Origin: Prochlorococcus sp. AG-355-K03
GTDB taxonomy: Bacteria; Cyanobacteriota; Cyanobacteriia; PCC-6307; Cyanobiaceae
Assembly (NCBI GenBank): GCA_003278685.1
Contig: QCDS01000009.1
Coordinates: forward strand, 1-33,610
DNA: 33,610 nucleotides
Reading direction: 5' to 3'
The notes beneath the pieces were generated by a model. It did no database searches, was not told the origin of the DNA, and saw only the letters and a list, made by a program, of their open reading frames with translations. How positions within the stretch are numbered: position 1 is the stretch's first letter; each line of letters begins with the position of its first letter. Positions 1 through 8,124 of the stretch are shown piece by piece. Position numbers and translations under genes: made by a program.

Positions 1-900
1 GAAGAATTCATATTAGACCCTGAGGCATGTATGGTTGATCCCGATTTATTGCTTTTTTCATCAGCTAAAGCTAAAGCAGGAAATAGCGGGAGTAGATCAG
101 TAATATTTAGTGACAGTAGAGGAAGATATGTGAAACCTATTATTCCAAGGGGTAAAGTAAAAAGAATTGCTGTAGATGCTACCCTCAGAGCTGCTGCTCC
201 TTATCAAAAATCGAGGAGATTAAGGAACCCTAACAAATCAATAATTATTGAAGAAAATGATTTTAGGGCAAAGCTTCTTCAAAAAAAGGCGGGGGCTTTA
301 GTAATTTTTCTGGTTGATGCTAGTGGCTCTATGGCTTTAAATAGAATGCAAAGTGCCAAAGGCGCCGTAATAAGACTTTTAACAGAGGCATATGAGAATA
401 GAGATGAAGTAGCTCTTATTCCTTTTAGGGGTAATCAGGCCGAAGTGCTTTTGCCTCCAACAAGATCTATAACTGCTGCAAAAAGAAGATTGGAAACAAT
501 GCCTTGTGGTGGAGGATCTCCTTTGGCACATGGACTAACACAATCAGCAAAAGTAGCAAAAAATGCTCTTGCAACAGGAGATATAGGTCAGGTTATTGTG
601 GTGGGGATCACTGATGGTCGAGGAAATGTGCCATTAGGATTATCTCTAGGACAAAATGAGGTTGAGGGGAAAGATAACGAAAATGAAAATGTCAATTTAA
701 AACAGGAGGTTCTTGATATAGCTGCAAAATATCCCATGCTTGGGATAAAACTCTTAGTAATTGATACAGAGAGAAAATTTATAGCAAGTGGATTTGGTAA
801 AGAATTAGCAGAGGCTGCTCAAGGTAAATACGTCCAATTGCCAAAAGCTACAGATAAGGCAATCGCTGCTATGGCTTTAAATGCTATTAATGAATTCTAA
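1..900 (+). CDS. chlD: Magnesium chelatase subunit D, C-terminal part (gene runs off the left edge)
   Basis: ChlD is one of three subunits (with ChlH and ChlI) that insert Mg2+ into protoporphyrin IX, the first committed step of chlorophyll synthesis. The frame is open from base 1, so about 299 C-terminal residues are visible and the start is outside the window. The visible part is the integrin-type von Willebrand A domain: a MIDAS motif DASGSM near visible residues 106-111, a downstream conserved Thr in the HGLTQSA segment, and an Asp in GITDGRG, all expected metal-site positions. The stretch before the MIDAS is basic and matches the linker found between the AAA+ and vWA domains of ChlD. The gene ends 7 bp before the stop of the convergent MCE gene. 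BchD/ChlD is the only sensible family; ChlI lacks this C-terminal domain. Confidence 0.96.
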   Translation, partial: EEFILDPEACMVDPDLLLFSSAKAKAGNSGSRSVIFSDSRGRYVKPIIPRGKVKRIAVDATLRAAAPYQKSRRLRNPNKSIIIEENDFRAKLLQKKAGALVIFLVDASGSMALNRMQSAKGAVIRLLTEAYENRDEVALIPFRGNQAEVLLPPTRSITAAKRRLETMPCGGGSPLAHGLTQSAKVAKNALATGDIGQVIVVGITDGRGNVPLGLSLGQNEVEGKDNENENVNLKQEVLDIAAKYPMLGIKLLVIDTERKFIASGFGKELAEAAQGKYVQLPKATDKAIAAMALNAINEF

Positions 901-907
901 ATATTTC

Positions 908-1753
908 TTATGGATAAATTTCATTAAGGAATTTTGAGAGTCCAATCGTTAAATCTCTTATAGATTTAGTTAATTCTTTATCTTGTGTTAATTTTTCAAA
1001 ATCATCGCTCATATCATCAATTTTTGTTGTGATAGACCTAGCAGCATTAATTGTCAATTTAATGTCATTAAGGGTTTCTTTGTCATCAATATTAGACAAA
1101 ATGTTATTTAAATGATTGGCAGCAATTGTAATTTCTTTTATTAGAGGTTCAACTCTTTGTAGTTCTTGTTTCGATAAAAAAATTAATTCATCAAGATTTT
1201 CTTGTGTTCTATCAAATTGGTCAATTGAGTTAACGATGTTTTCAATTAAGTTTTCTTGATTTGTGTCTTTTAAAAGTTGACTTATTTTATTAGTTATATT
1301 TGAGAGACTTGATAGTTGTTTACCAGTGATAGTGTCTCCCTGACAAATAATTAATTTGGTATCGCATTTTTCGGATATAGGTTTTGCAATGTTTTTAGGA
1401 ATTGTCTTGTCACTAGTTTCTAAAGCAACTTGAACATCTCCTCCAAGGAAAGAATTTGTAACTATCCTTGCAAAAGCTGGCCTTGGAAGAATAATTTCAG
1501 GATTATTTAAAACTATTTTTGCTTTAATTGATTCATTCGTAAACAAGATATCTTCTATCGATCCAACTAAAATTCCTCTATAAGTAACTGGAGATTTTTT
1601 TGATAAACCGCTTGCGTTATTGAATTCAGCAAAGAGGTACCAATTTTTTGAAGATAATCTCACTCCTCTTAGCCAAAAAGAAAAAAATGTGAATATTAAA
1701 ATTCCACCTAATAAGGAAAAACCAACTATTGAATCTCGTAAGCTTCTACGCAT
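908..1753 (-). CDS. MlaD/MCE-domain protein, substrate-binding part of an ABC lipid transporter (TGD2-like)
   Basis: 281 residues. There is one N-terminal membrane anchor at about residues 9-29, then an MCE domain at about residues 37-115 with the typical SGLSKKSPVTYRGILVGSI core, then a long C-terminal region rich in Asn, Ile and Leu that should be helical or coiled coil (about 145-275). MCE proteins bind lipids in the periplasm or intermembrane space; the plant plastid homologue TGD2 carries phosphatidic acid-type lipids. The ATPase gene lies 5 bp upstream on the same strand, so the two form one unit. The third expected component, an MlaE/TGD1-type permease, is not visible here; in cyanobacteria it is often unlinked. 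The family call is firm; the substrate is inferred from homologues. Confidence 0.88.
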   Translation of the reverse strand: MRRSLRDSIVGFSLLGGILIFTFFSFWLRGVRLSSKNWYLFAEFNNASGLSKKSPVTYRGILVGSIEDILFTNESIKAKIVLNNPEIILPRPAFARIVTNSFLGGDVQVALETSDKTIPKNIAKPISEKCDTKLIICQGDTITGKQLSSLSNITNKISQLLKDTNQENLIENIVNSIDQFDRTQENLDELIFLSKQELQRVEPLIKEITIAANHLNNILSNIDDKETLNDIKLTINAARSITTKIDDMSDDFEKLTQDKELTKSIRDLTIGLSKFLNEIYP

Positions 1754-1758
1754 AATTT

Positions 1759-2544
1759 CTAAATGTCTTTGGGTTGCATTGGACCATCAAGTTTTCCATT
1801 CCTAAATTGGTACACATAAGGATCATCAGTCTCTTTAAATTCATCAATTGAGCCAGCCCATCTGAATTTGCCTCCATAAAGCATTAAAACTTTATCTGAA
1901 GTCCTTTCTATAGTACTAAGAACATGGCTAACTACAATAGATGATCCGTTAGCTTTATCATTTGTTTTATTGATTAAATCTTCAATTCTTGATGAGGCAA
2001 TTGGATCAAGGCCGGCAGTTGGTTCATCAAAAAGTAATAAAGGTTTAGACTTTGCATTAAGAGTTTGATCAGTAATTAATGCTCTGGCAAAACTTACTCT
2101 TTTTTGCATGCCTCCGCTTAATTCATTTGGAAGTTTATTCTCAATATTAAATAATCCTACCTCAGCTAAGCACTCAGATACTATTTCATTAATTAACTTT
2201 TTAGATAGGTTTTTATTTCTCTTAAGGAGAAAACCTACATTTTCTTCAATAGTTAAAGATCCTAATAAGGCCGGGTTCTGAAAAACTAGTCTCACATCAG
2301 GAGGATTATTTTGATCTAATCTCAAATATGTTTGCTTCTCACCAAATATTTTTAATTCTCCTTTGGTAGGCAAAATAAGTCCTGCTAATATTTTTAATAT
2401 GGTTGATTTACCAGAACCTGAGGGGCCAACAATAGCTAATTTCTCTCCATCATTAAGTTCAAAATTTATTTGATTAAGCACATTAACTTTGCCCCAGCTT
2501 ATTGAGAGGTTCTTTGTTTCAACTGCATGTTTTGATTTTTTCAA
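1759..2544 (-). CDS. ABC transporter ATP-binding protein of the MlaF/TGD3 type
   Basis: 261 residues with the full nucleotide-binding set: Walker A GPSGSGKST at residues 40-48, a Q-loop at LVFQN near 86-90, the ABC signature LSGGMQKR at 142-149, Walker B LLLFDEP at 169-175, and a switch His in VVSHV near 204-208. It should power lipid movement with the MCE protein encoded 5 bp downstream. The pairing with an MCE gene is the main reason to place it in the MlaF/TGD3 group rather than among generic importers. It is transcribed divergently from the yvcK-like gene across a 130-bp AT-rich spacer. Confidence 0.9.
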   Translation of the reverse strand: MKKSKHAVETKNLSISWGKVNVLNQINFELNDGEKLAIVGPSGSGKSTILKILAGLILPTKGELKIFGEKQTYLRLDQNNPPDVRLVFQNPALLGSLTIEENVGFLLKRNKNLSKKLINEIVSECLAEVGLFNIENKLPNELSGGMQKRVSFARALITDQTLNAKSKPLLLFDEPTAGLDPIASSRIEDLINKTNDKANGSSIVVSHVLSTIERTSDKVLMLYGGKFRWAGSIDEFKETDDPYVYQFRNGKLDGPMQPKDI

Positions 2545-2615
2545 ACTTATATTTAAAGAGCGTCTATATACTTCATTTTGCCTATTTTTAGAAATAAAAA
2601 AAGGATGTATGAATT

Positions 2616-2640
2616 TGATTTATAATGATTATATATGATT
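2616..2640 (+). promoter_or_regulatory. Candidate promoter of the yvcK-like gene, with three phased TGATT repeats
   Basis: A perfect -10 hexamer TATAAT lies at 2621-2626, which would put the transcript start near 2633 and give a leader of about 40 nt. A good ribosome site AGAGG at 2664-2668 sits 6 nt before the ATG at 2675. No clear -35 box is seen, which is common in Prochlorococcus. TGATT occurs at 2616, 2626 and 2636, exactly 10 bp apart. Confidence 0.45.
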
Positions 2641-2674
2641 TCTAATTTGAGAAAAATATTTTTAGAGGTTTTTA

Positions 2675-4060
2675 ATGAATAAGCGTAAAAAAAGGGTAAG
2701 AAGATACTATAAAAATTTTAAAAAGTCTAATTTTGACTTATTGAAGAAAATCTTAAGAATTTTGAGTTGGCTTTTGCCAGGTTTGGTAATAAAAAGATGG
2801 TTGTTTACATCTGCGATAGGTTTTTTGACTACATTATTAGGCTTGGCAATTTGGACAAATTTTAGACCGCTCTTTTGGCTGTTTGAAATCTTTTTTTCTG
2901 TAATTACAGGTTTAACTAGTATTTTGCCCGTTTCATTGATGGGACCATTGATTTTTGTTATTGGGATATTACTAATAGGGATTGGACAAAATAGAAGTAT
3001 TAATTCTATTCAAAAAGCGCTTGTTCCTGAAAAAGATACATTTTTAGTTGATGCATTAAGAGTTAAAAGTAAATTAAACAGAGGCCCAAATATTGTCGCA
3101 ATTGGGGGCGGTACAGGCTTATCTACTTTACTGAAAGGCTTAAAAAATTACAGTAGTAATATCACAGCAATAGTAACTGTATCCGATGATGGTGGAAGTA
3201 GTGGAATTCTCAGAAAACAATTAGGTGTACAACCTCCAGGAGATATTAGAAATTGTTTGGCAGCCTTATCAAACGAAGAACCTATTTTAACTAGATTATT
3301 TCAGTACAGATTTTCAGGAGGTAGTGGCCTGGAAGGTCATAGTTTTGGAAATCTATTTTTGTCAGCTTTAACAACAATCACAGGCAGTTTAGAAAAAGCA
3401 GTCCAAGCCTCTAGTAAGGTTTTGGCGGTACAAGGTCAAGTTTTACCTGCAACAAATATTGATGTGATGTTATGGGCCGAATTAGAAGATGGTGAAAAAA
3501 TTTTTGGTGAAAGCAAGATCAGTAAATCTAAGAAATTAATTTCGAGGATTGGTTATCTACCAGAAAATCCTTCAGCTCTTCCGAGTGCTCTTGAATCTAT
3601 AAAAGAAGCTGATTTAATTGTTCTTGGCCCAGGTAGTTTATACACTTCTTTATTGCCTAATCTTTTAGTACCAGAGATAGTGGATGCCTTATTGCACAGT
3701 AGTGCTCCTAAAATTTATATAAGTAATTTGATGACTCAGCCTGGAGAAACAGATGGACTTGATGTGTATCAACATATCAAGGCAATAGAAAAACAATTAT
3801 CAAATTTTGGAGTTAATGATCGAATTTTTAACTCAATCTTATCTCAGATTCAATTTGAAAAGTCTCCTTTAGTAGACTATTACGAAAGTAGAGGTGCAGA
3901 GCCTGTCAAATGTAATAAAGAAAAATTATTATCTGAGGGTTATTATGTTTTGCAAGCACCATTATATTCAAAAAGAATAACTCCAACTCTTAGACATGAT
4001 CCAAGGAGACTTGCAAGAGCAGTTATGTTTATTTACCGCAAATTAAAAAAATTAAACTAA
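2675..4060 (+). CDS. YvcK/CofD-family (gluconeogenesis factor-like) protein with an N-terminal membrane region
   Basis: 461 residues. The C-terminal part, from about residue 138, is the YvcK/CofD-like Rossmann domain: it opens with [17 protein letters not shown] and continues with [12 protein letters not shown] and PPGDIRNCL, the hallmark segments of the family. In Bacillus subtilis YvcK is needed for growth on gluconeogenic carbon and binds UDP-sugars; its role in cyanobacteria is not established. The first 137 residues are an extension absent from the roughly 317-residue Bacillus protein: a Lys/Arg-rich cytoplasmic start, then hydrophobic segments at about 41-61, 66-86 and 88-104 that should anchor it in a membrane. 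The ATG has a good AGAGG site 6 nt upstream. The 3' end overlaps that of ndhJ by 4 bp on the opposite strand. Confidence 0.88.
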   Translation: MNKRKKRVRRYYKNFKKSNFDLLKKILRILSWLLPGLVIKRWLFTSAIGFLTTLLGLAIWTNFRPLFWLFEIFFSVITGLTSILPVSLMGPLIFVIGILLIGIGQNRSINSIQKALVPEKDTFLVDALRVKSKLNRGPNIVAIGGGTGLSTLLKGLKNYSSNITAIVTVSDDGGSSGILRKQLGVQPPGDIRNCLAALSNEEPILTRLFQYRFSGGSGLEGHSFGNLFLSALTTITGSLEKAVQASSKVLAVQGQVLPATNIDVMLWAELEDGEKIFGESKISKSKKLISRIGYLPENPSALPSALESIKEADLIVLGPGSLYTSLLPNLLVPEIVDALLHSSAPKIYISNLMTQPGETDGLDVYQHIKAIEKQLSNFGVNDRIFNSILSQIQFEKSPLVDYYESRGAEPVKCNKEKLLSEGYYVLQAPLYSKRITPTLRHDPRRLARAVMFIYRKLKKLN

Positions 4061-4587
4061 TAAGCATCTTGAAGTTCATAGAAATCTGGTTGAATATAAT
4101 CTTTTCGTAATGGCCATCCTCTCCAATCTTCAGGCATTAATAATCTTTTGGGATTGGGATGATCAATGAAATTTATTCCATACATATCAAAAGTTTCTCT
4201 TTCTTGCCAATCACTTCCTTTAAAAATTTTATACAAACTAGGGATTGATAAATCAGAATCTCTTTTTAAGAAAACTTTTAATCTGACTTCTTTAATTTTT
4301 TCGATTTTTTGTAAATCATCAACAGTTATAAAATGGTAGAAACTAACAAGATTTTTGCCTGGTCCCTCATCATATCCTCCTTGACATTGAAGATAGTTGA
4401 AACCGTAATTCCTCAAGGCTGATACTGCCTCATATAATTTGTTAGGTTCCACAGAAATGTTTTCAATTCCTATGTGATCATCAGATAAAGATTGATTTGG
4501 AATCCCATCTTTGGACAAAGATTGGCTTATAAACCCTTCTTTTTCTATTGAGGTATCTGAGGATTTGGCTAAACCGTCTTTTTCCAT
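4057..4587 (-). CDS. ndhJ: NAD(P)H-quinone oxidoreductase subunit J (NDH-1 NdhJ)
   Basis: NdhJ is the 30-kDa (NuoC-type) subunit of the peripheral arm of cyanobacterial NDH-1, which feeds ferredoxin electrons into plastoquinone for cyclic flow and respiration. The 176 residues end with the family block [20 protein letters not shown] followed by [16 protein letters not shown]. The ATG shares its A with the stop of ndhK (TAATG overlap), and ndhC lies upstream, giving the usual cyanobacterial order ndhC-K-J. The first 45 or so residues are Ser/Lys/Asp-rich, and residues 15-34 are a tandem repeat of a ten-residue unit ([20 protein letters not shown]), which is not part of the core fold. Confidence 0.96.
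   Translation of the reverse strand: MEKDGLAKSSDTSIEKEGFISQSLSKDGIPNQSLSDDHIGIENISVEPNKLYEAVSALRNYGFNYLQCQGGYDEGPGKNLVSFYHFITVDDLQKIEKIKEVRLKVFLKRDSDLSIPSLYKIFKGSDWQERETFDMYGINFIDHPNPKRLLMPEDWRGWPLRKDYIQPDFYELQDAY
4484..4543 (-). repeat. Two tandem 30-bp units inside the 5' end of ndhJ
   Basis: The segments 4484-4513 and 4514-4543 match at 22 of 30 positions when aligned directly. Thirty bases keep the reading frame, so the repeat encodes two ten-residue units. The opening [10 protein letters not shown] of the protein looks like a third, more diverged copy. Confidence 0.7.
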
Positions 4588-5312
4588 TAATCTTCTACAG
4601 TATTAATAATTTCAGTCTTTTCAGGTAATTCAGTTATTTTTTCTTTTTTGGAGGAGGGAATTACGTTAGCTGAAGATTTGTTTAGATATTCACCTGTATT
4701 TTCTGAGAAAACAAGATTCATCTCGTGATCAGATGTTATGTATCTGTGAGTTTGCTCTGTTTTTGTACGCTCTAAAATTGATTCATTACCAACTTTTTTT
4801 CTTAATTTAATAACTGCATCAAAAATTGCTTCTGGTCTTGGTGGACATCCTGGAAGGTATAAATCAACCGGAATTAATTTATCAACTCCTCTTACAGCAG
4901 TTGTAGAATCTGCACTGAACATTCCCCCTGTAATTGTGCAAGCACCCATTGCAATAACATATTTTGGTTCAGGCATTTGTTCATAGAGTCTTACTAGGGC
5001 TGGAGCCATCTTCATTGTTACTGTTCCTGCAACTATGAGCAAATCTGCTTGCCTTGGCGAGCTTCTAGGTACTAATCCAAATCTATCAAAATCAAATCTA
5101 GATCCGATTAAGGCGGCAAATTCTATAAAACAACAAGCTGTTCCGTACAAGAGAGGCCAAAGACTACTTAGTCTAGCCCAATTATGAAGATCGTCTAAGC
5201 TTGTCAATATAATATTTTCGCTTAAATCTGTAGTAACTTGGGGTGCACCAAGAGGATTACAAGTCCCTTCTCGAATTTCTCTTATTGCTTTTGGGGATAA
5301 TTGTGGATTCAA
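4587..5312 (-). CDS. ndhK: NAD(P)H-quinone oxidoreductase subunit K (NDH-1 NdhK, [4Fe-4S] subunit)
   Basis: NdhK is the NuoB-type subunit that holds the terminal iron-sulfur cluster N2, next to the plastoquinone site. All four cluster ligands are visible: the adjacent pair Cys60-Cys61 in [10 protein letters not shown], Cys125 in [10 protein letters not shown], and Cys156 in [10 protein letters not shown]. The 241-residue length includes a C-terminal tail of about 65 residues that is polar and variable in the family. ndhC ends 4 bp upstream and ndhJ overlaps by 1 bp, so translation is probably coupled. Confidence 0.97.
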   Translation of the reverse strand: MNPQLSPKAIREIREGTCNPLGAPQVTTDLSENIILTSLDDLHNWARLSSLWPLLYGTACCFIEFAALIGSRFDFDRFGLVPRSSPRQADLLIVAGTVTMKMAPALVRLYEQMPEPKYVIAMGACTITGGMFSADSTTAVRGVDKLIPVDLYLPGCPPRPEAIFDAVIKLRKKVGNESILERTKTEQTHRYITSDHEMNLVFSENTGEYLNKSSANVIPSSKKEKITELPEKTEIINTVED

Positions 5313-5316
5313 TTTT

Positions 5317-5679
5317 TTAGCTCCATTCTAAAGCACCTTTTCTCCAGGCGTATGCCAGGGCGATAACAAGTATTGCGATGAAGATTAAAGCTTCAATAAA
5401 CGCTAATAAGCCTAATCTATTAAAGGCAACAGCCCAAGGATAAAGGAATACTGTCTCAACATCAAATATAACGAAAACCAAGGCAAACATGTAATAACGA
5501 ATATTAAATTGAATCCATGCTCCTCCAATAGGCTCCATTCCAGATTCATATGTAAGTTTTCTTTCACCTGTTCTGCCTTTAGGGGCAACGATGAGATTAG
5601 TAACTAAAGCTAATACTGGAACAGCTGCGGCGATTAGAAGGAAACCTAAAAAGTATTCATAGCCAGTTAATAAAAACAT
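5317..5679 (-). CDS. ndhC: NAD(P)H-quinone oxidoreductase subunit 3 (NDH-1 NdhC)
   Basis: NdhC is a small membrane-arm subunit of NDH-1. The 120 residues carry three hydrophobic helices (about 7-27, 62-84 and 89-110) and the conserved loop [15 protein letters not shown], which in complex I lies near the quinone channel. It is the first gene of ndhCKJ, and the promoter must lie in the 77-bp spacer shared with rubA. The length is normal for the family. Confidence 0.97.
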   Translation of the reverse strand: MFLLTGYEYFLGFLLIAAAVPVLALVTNLIVAPKGRTGERKLTYESGMEPIGGAWIQFNIRYYMFALVFVIFDVETVFLYPWAVAFNRLGLLAFIEALIFIAILVIALAYAWRKGALEWS

Positions 5680-5707
5680 CTTAAAAAATTAATTTTGAAT
5701 AAAAGTC

Positions 5708-5745
5708 GCTTAATTAAGCAAAATCTTTTAAAGTTCTTAAAGAAC
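5708..5745. promoter_or_regulatory. Two perfect dyads in the ndhC/rubA divergent spacer
   Basis: The 77-bp spacer between two divergent photosynthesis operons holds a 12-bp palindrome GCTTAATTAAGC at 5708-5719 and a second dyad GTTCTT-A-AAGAAC at 5733-5745. Such symmetry fits protein-binding sites, but the genome is AT-rich and no regulator is known to me for these sequences. Confidence 0.3.
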
Positions 5746-5756
5746 AATAATAAACC

Positions 5757-6185
5757 GTGAGTGAAAACATTCAACCAGCCTCTGAGGAAAACAAAATAGT
5801 TGAAGACTTTGAGAAAGAAAAACCTTCTGAAAATTCCTCAGGAACAAAAGTTGAGCAACTTATCCCTAATTTAGAACAAAATAGATTCGAATGTAGAAGT
5901 TGTGGATACATTTATGATCCGTCTGAAGGAAATAAGAAATTAAACATACCTAAAAATACGCCTTTTTCAGAGTTGGATGGGAATACTTTTGCTTGCCCTG
6001 TTTGTCGAGCTGGTAAAAATTTTTATAAGGATATTGGATCTAGAGCAAAACCTAGTGGATTTGAAGAGAATTTAGTTTATGGATTTGGATTTAATAGTTT
6101 ACCTCCTGGACAAAAAAATATTTTGATTTTTGGAGGGTTGGCGTTTGCTGCTGCTATGTTCCTTTCATTGTACTCTTTGCATTAA
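5757..6185 (+). CDS. rubA: Membrane-anchored rubredoxin RubA
   Basis: RubA is a thylakoid rubredoxin needed for assembly of photosystems in cyanobacteria and plastids. The 142 residues hold a rubredoxin domain at about 44-92 with both CxxC iron knuckles: Cys46/Cys49 in FECRSCGYIYDP and Cys80/Cys83 in ACPVCRAG. A single C-terminal membrane helix at about 118-138 anchors the domain. The first 40 residues are acidic and probably disordered. The start is GTG at 5757, as no ATG lies in frame before the domain. ycf48 follows after 9 bp, then psbEFLJ, a gene order widely kept in cyanobacteria, which supports a PSII assembly role. Confidence 0.96.
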   Translation: MSENIQPASEENKIVEDFEKEKPSENSSGTKVEQLIPNLEQNRFECRSCGYIYDPSEGNKKLNIPKNTPFSELDGNTFACPVCRAGKNFYKDIGSRAKPSGFEENLVYGFGFNSLPPGQKNILIFGGLAFAAAMFLSLYSLH

Positions 6186-6194
6186 TATAGTTAA

Positions 6195-7208
6195 ATGAAA
6201 AATTTTTTTACCAGTATTCCTAATCTTCTTTTATCTTTAGTTCTCTGTTTTGTTTTAAGCAGTTGTTCATCTACAGGTGTCAAGATGAATGAAAGCAGTC
6301 CTTGGAAATCAATTCAGTTTGAGGACCAGGCTAATGCTTTAGATGTTGATTTTATAGATGATAATCATGGGTTTTTAGTTGGCTCAAACAGATTGATTAT
6401 GGAATCTACTGATGGTGGTGAAACATGGGAAAAAAGATCATTAGATATTTCTGCTGAAGAGAACTTTCGCCTTCTCGATATTGATTTTAAGGGTTCTGAA
6501 GGTTGGTTAATTGGACAACCCTCACTCGTAATGCATACTCTCGATGAAGGTAAAAATTGGACTAGGCTTTCACTTGGGAAGTTACCAGGCCAGCCTTTCT
6601 TAGTTACTACTATCGATGAAGGAGTTGCTCAATTGGCGACAACCTCAGCAGCTATTTATGAAACTTCCAATAGCGGTGAAACATGGGAGGCGAAAGTGGC
6701 AGACCCATCGGAACAGGGAGGTATAAGAGATTTAAGAAGAACATCTAGCGGTGATTATGTGAGTGTAAGCAGTCTTGGAAATTTCTTCTCTACTCTTGAT
6801 AGTGATAGCAATACTTGGGTTGCTCACCAAAGAGCAAGTAGTAAGAGAGTGCAAAGCATTGGTTTCAATCCAGAGGGAAGTTTATGGATGCTTTCAAGAG
6901 GCGCGGAAATTAGATTTAATGAAGATTCTAATAATCTAGAAAGTTGGTCAAAGCCTATAATTCCTATTCTTAATGGTTACAATTATTTAGATATGGGTTG
7001 GGATCCAAATGGTGACATATGGGCTGGCGGTGGTAATGGCACATTAATAGTAAGTAAAGATCAAGGTGAAACTTGGAATTCAGATCCTCTTGCTTCTGCA
7101 TTGCCTACTAACTATATAAAAATAGTTTTTCTTGATAAAGAGTCTTTAGATAATCAAAAAGGATTCATACTTGGCGAGCGTGGTTACATTCTTAAATGGA
7201 ATGGCTAA
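6195..7208 (+). CDS. ycf48: Photosystem II assembly factor Ycf48/HCF136
   Basis: Ycf48 binds precursor D1 and helps form the PSII reaction centre on the lumenal side of the thylakoid. The 337 residues start with a lipoprotein signal peptide: a hydrophobic stretch from about 10 to 22 and a lipobox LSSC with Cys24. The rest is a seven-bladed beta-propeller, shown by repeats of the type [30 protein letters not shown] and KDQGETWNS. The lumenal lipid anchor and propeller match known Ycf48 structures. It sits between rubA and psbE on the same strand. Confidence 0.96.
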   Translation: MKNFFTSIPNLLLSLVLCFVLSSCSSTGVKMNESSPWKSIQFEDQANALDVDFIDDNHGFLVGSNRLIMESTDGGETWEKRSLDISAEENFRLLDIDFKGSEGWLIGQPSLVMHTLDEGKNWTRLSLGKLPGQPFLVTTIDEGVAQLATTSAAIYETSNSGETWEAKVADPSEQGGIRDLRRTSSGDYVSVSSLGNFFSTLDSDSNTWVAHQRASSKRVQSIGFNPEGSLWMLSRGAEIRFNEDSNNLESWSKPIIPILNGYNYLDMGWDPNGDIWAGGGNGTLIVSKDQGETWNSDPLASALPTNYIKIVFLDKESLDNQKGFILGERGYILKWNG

Positions 7209-7345
7209 ATCTGTAATAACTTAAGAAAATAATAAAAAAAATCTTAATTTTGGATGAATTTAACAACTGTCTGTAACCAAGCTGTTAATTTCTTCGCGAA
7301 CTTATGATTTTACACTGTAAGATCATATAGTAAACATTTGTGATT

Positions 7346-7594
7346 ATGGCCGCAGGTTCAACGGGTGAACGCCCATTTTTTGAAATAATCACCAGTATTA
7401 GGTACTGGATTATTCATGCAGTAACATTACCAGCTATTTTTATAGCAGGCTTCTTATTCGTATACACAGGCTTGGCTTACGACGCTTTTGGTACTCCTCG
7501 TCCGGATAGTTATTTTCAGGCATCTGAAGCAAAAGCTCCTGTTGTAACACAAAGATTTGATGCGAAGTCCCAACTTGATTTAAGAACAAAATAA
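7346..7594 (+). CDS. psbE: Cytochrome b559 alpha subunit (PSII PsbE)
   Basis: PsbE binds half of the cytochrome b559 heme in the PSII reaction centre. The ATG at 7346 gives the family start [14 protein letters not shown] and an 82-residue product; a GTG two codons earlier is in frame but would add residues not found in the family. Heme-ligand His24 lies in [11 protein letters not shown] at the start of the single membrane helix. A TATAGT at 7326-7331 and TAAGAT at 7318-7323 are possible -10 elements, implying a very short leader. psbF follows after 2 bp. Confidence 0.98.
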   Translation: MAAGSTGERPFFEIITSIRYWIIHAVTLPAIFIAGFLFVYTGLAYDAFGTPRPDSYFQASEAKAPVVTQRFDAKSQLDLRTK

Positions 7595-7596
7595 CT

Positions 7597-7743
7597 ATGT
7601 CTAATTCTCAAGCTCCAATGCAGGCTGCGGAAGTCCGCGTTTATCCTATTTTTACTGTCCGTTGGCTAGCAGTTCACGCTCTAGCGATACCATCAGTATT
7701 CTTTTTAGGTTCTATAGCTGCTATGCAATTTGTAGCCCGATAA
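7597..7743 (+). CDS. psbF: Cytochrome b559 beta subunit (PSII PsbF)
   Basis: A 48-residue protein translated from the ATG at 7597. It has the family core [17 protein letters not shown], where His27 is the second heme ligand, followed by one membrane helix ending in AMQFVAR. It pairs with PsbE to bind the cytochrome b559 heme. A longer open frame that starts inside this gene in another register is not real upstream of psbL. Spacing is 2 bp to psbE and 11 bp to psbL, one operon. Confidence 0.98.
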
Positions 7744-7754
7744 AATCAACTATC

Positions 7755-7874
7755 ATGCAAGTAAACGAAAATCCTAACAAAGTTCCAGTTGAACTTAATC
7801 GTACAAGCCTTTATTTAGGCTTATTATCAGTCTTTGTATTGGGAATTTTATTTTCCAGTTACTTTTTCAATTAA
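7755..7874 (+). CDS. psbL: Photosystem II protein PsbL
   Basis: A 39-residue single-helix PSII subunit located at the monomer interface near QA. The ATG at 7755 gives the family pattern [17 protein letters not shown] and the C-terminal SSYFFN. The start was chosen by this pattern; the frame is open further upstream, but that stretch overlaps psbF and has no family match. Third gene of psbEFLJ. Confidence 0.98.
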
Positions 7875-7883
7875 ATTAAAACT

Positions 7884-8081
7884 ATGAGTAAATTAAAAGG
7901 ACCTGATGGAAGAATTCCAGACAGACTTCCCGATGGTAGACCAGCAGTTGCATGGGAAAGAAGATGGACTGAGGGAACTCTTCCTCTATGGCTTGTTGCT
8001 ACAGCAGGTGGAATTGCAGTTATCTTCGTTTTAGGAATATTCTTCTATGGTTCATACCAAGGCGTTGGAGCTGGAGGTTAA
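7884..8081 (+). CDS. psbJ: Photosystem II protein PsbJ
   Basis: 65 residues. It ends in one membrane helix (about 35-56) and the typical tail [12 protein letters not shown]. PsbJ affects electron flow from QA and PSII assembly. The N-terminal stretch [20 protein letters not shown] is about 25 residues longer than the short PsbJ of plastids, and similar extended forms are known from marine picocyanobacteria. Last gene of the psbEFLJ unit; its stop codon lies within a 7-bp inverted repeat. Confidence 0.97.
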   Translation: MSKLKGPDGRIPDRLPDGRPAVAWERRWTEGTLPLWLVATAGGIAVIFVLGIFFYGSYQGVGAGG

Positions 8082-8100
8082 CAAATCCTCACCTTAACCT
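8075..8100 (+). terminator. Stem-loop at the end of psbEFLJ, possible 3' end
   Basis: AGGTTAA at 8075-8081 is perfectly repeated in inverse as TTAACCT at 8094-8100, with a 12-base loop. The left arm includes the psbJ stop codon. No clear T-run follows at once, so it may be an RNA-stabilising or processing structure rather than an intrinsic terminator. Confidence 0.35.
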
Positions 8101-8124
8101 GATAATCACTTATATCAAAAAAGC

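Noticed and set aside
1620..1805. Plus-strand open frame across the MCE/ATPase junction
   Set aside because: It is antisense to the MCE gene start and has no family pattern.
7662..7754. Apparent 31-residue N-terminal extension of PsbL
   Set aside because: This stretch is psbF in a different frame; PsbL begins at the ATG at 7755 by family pattern.
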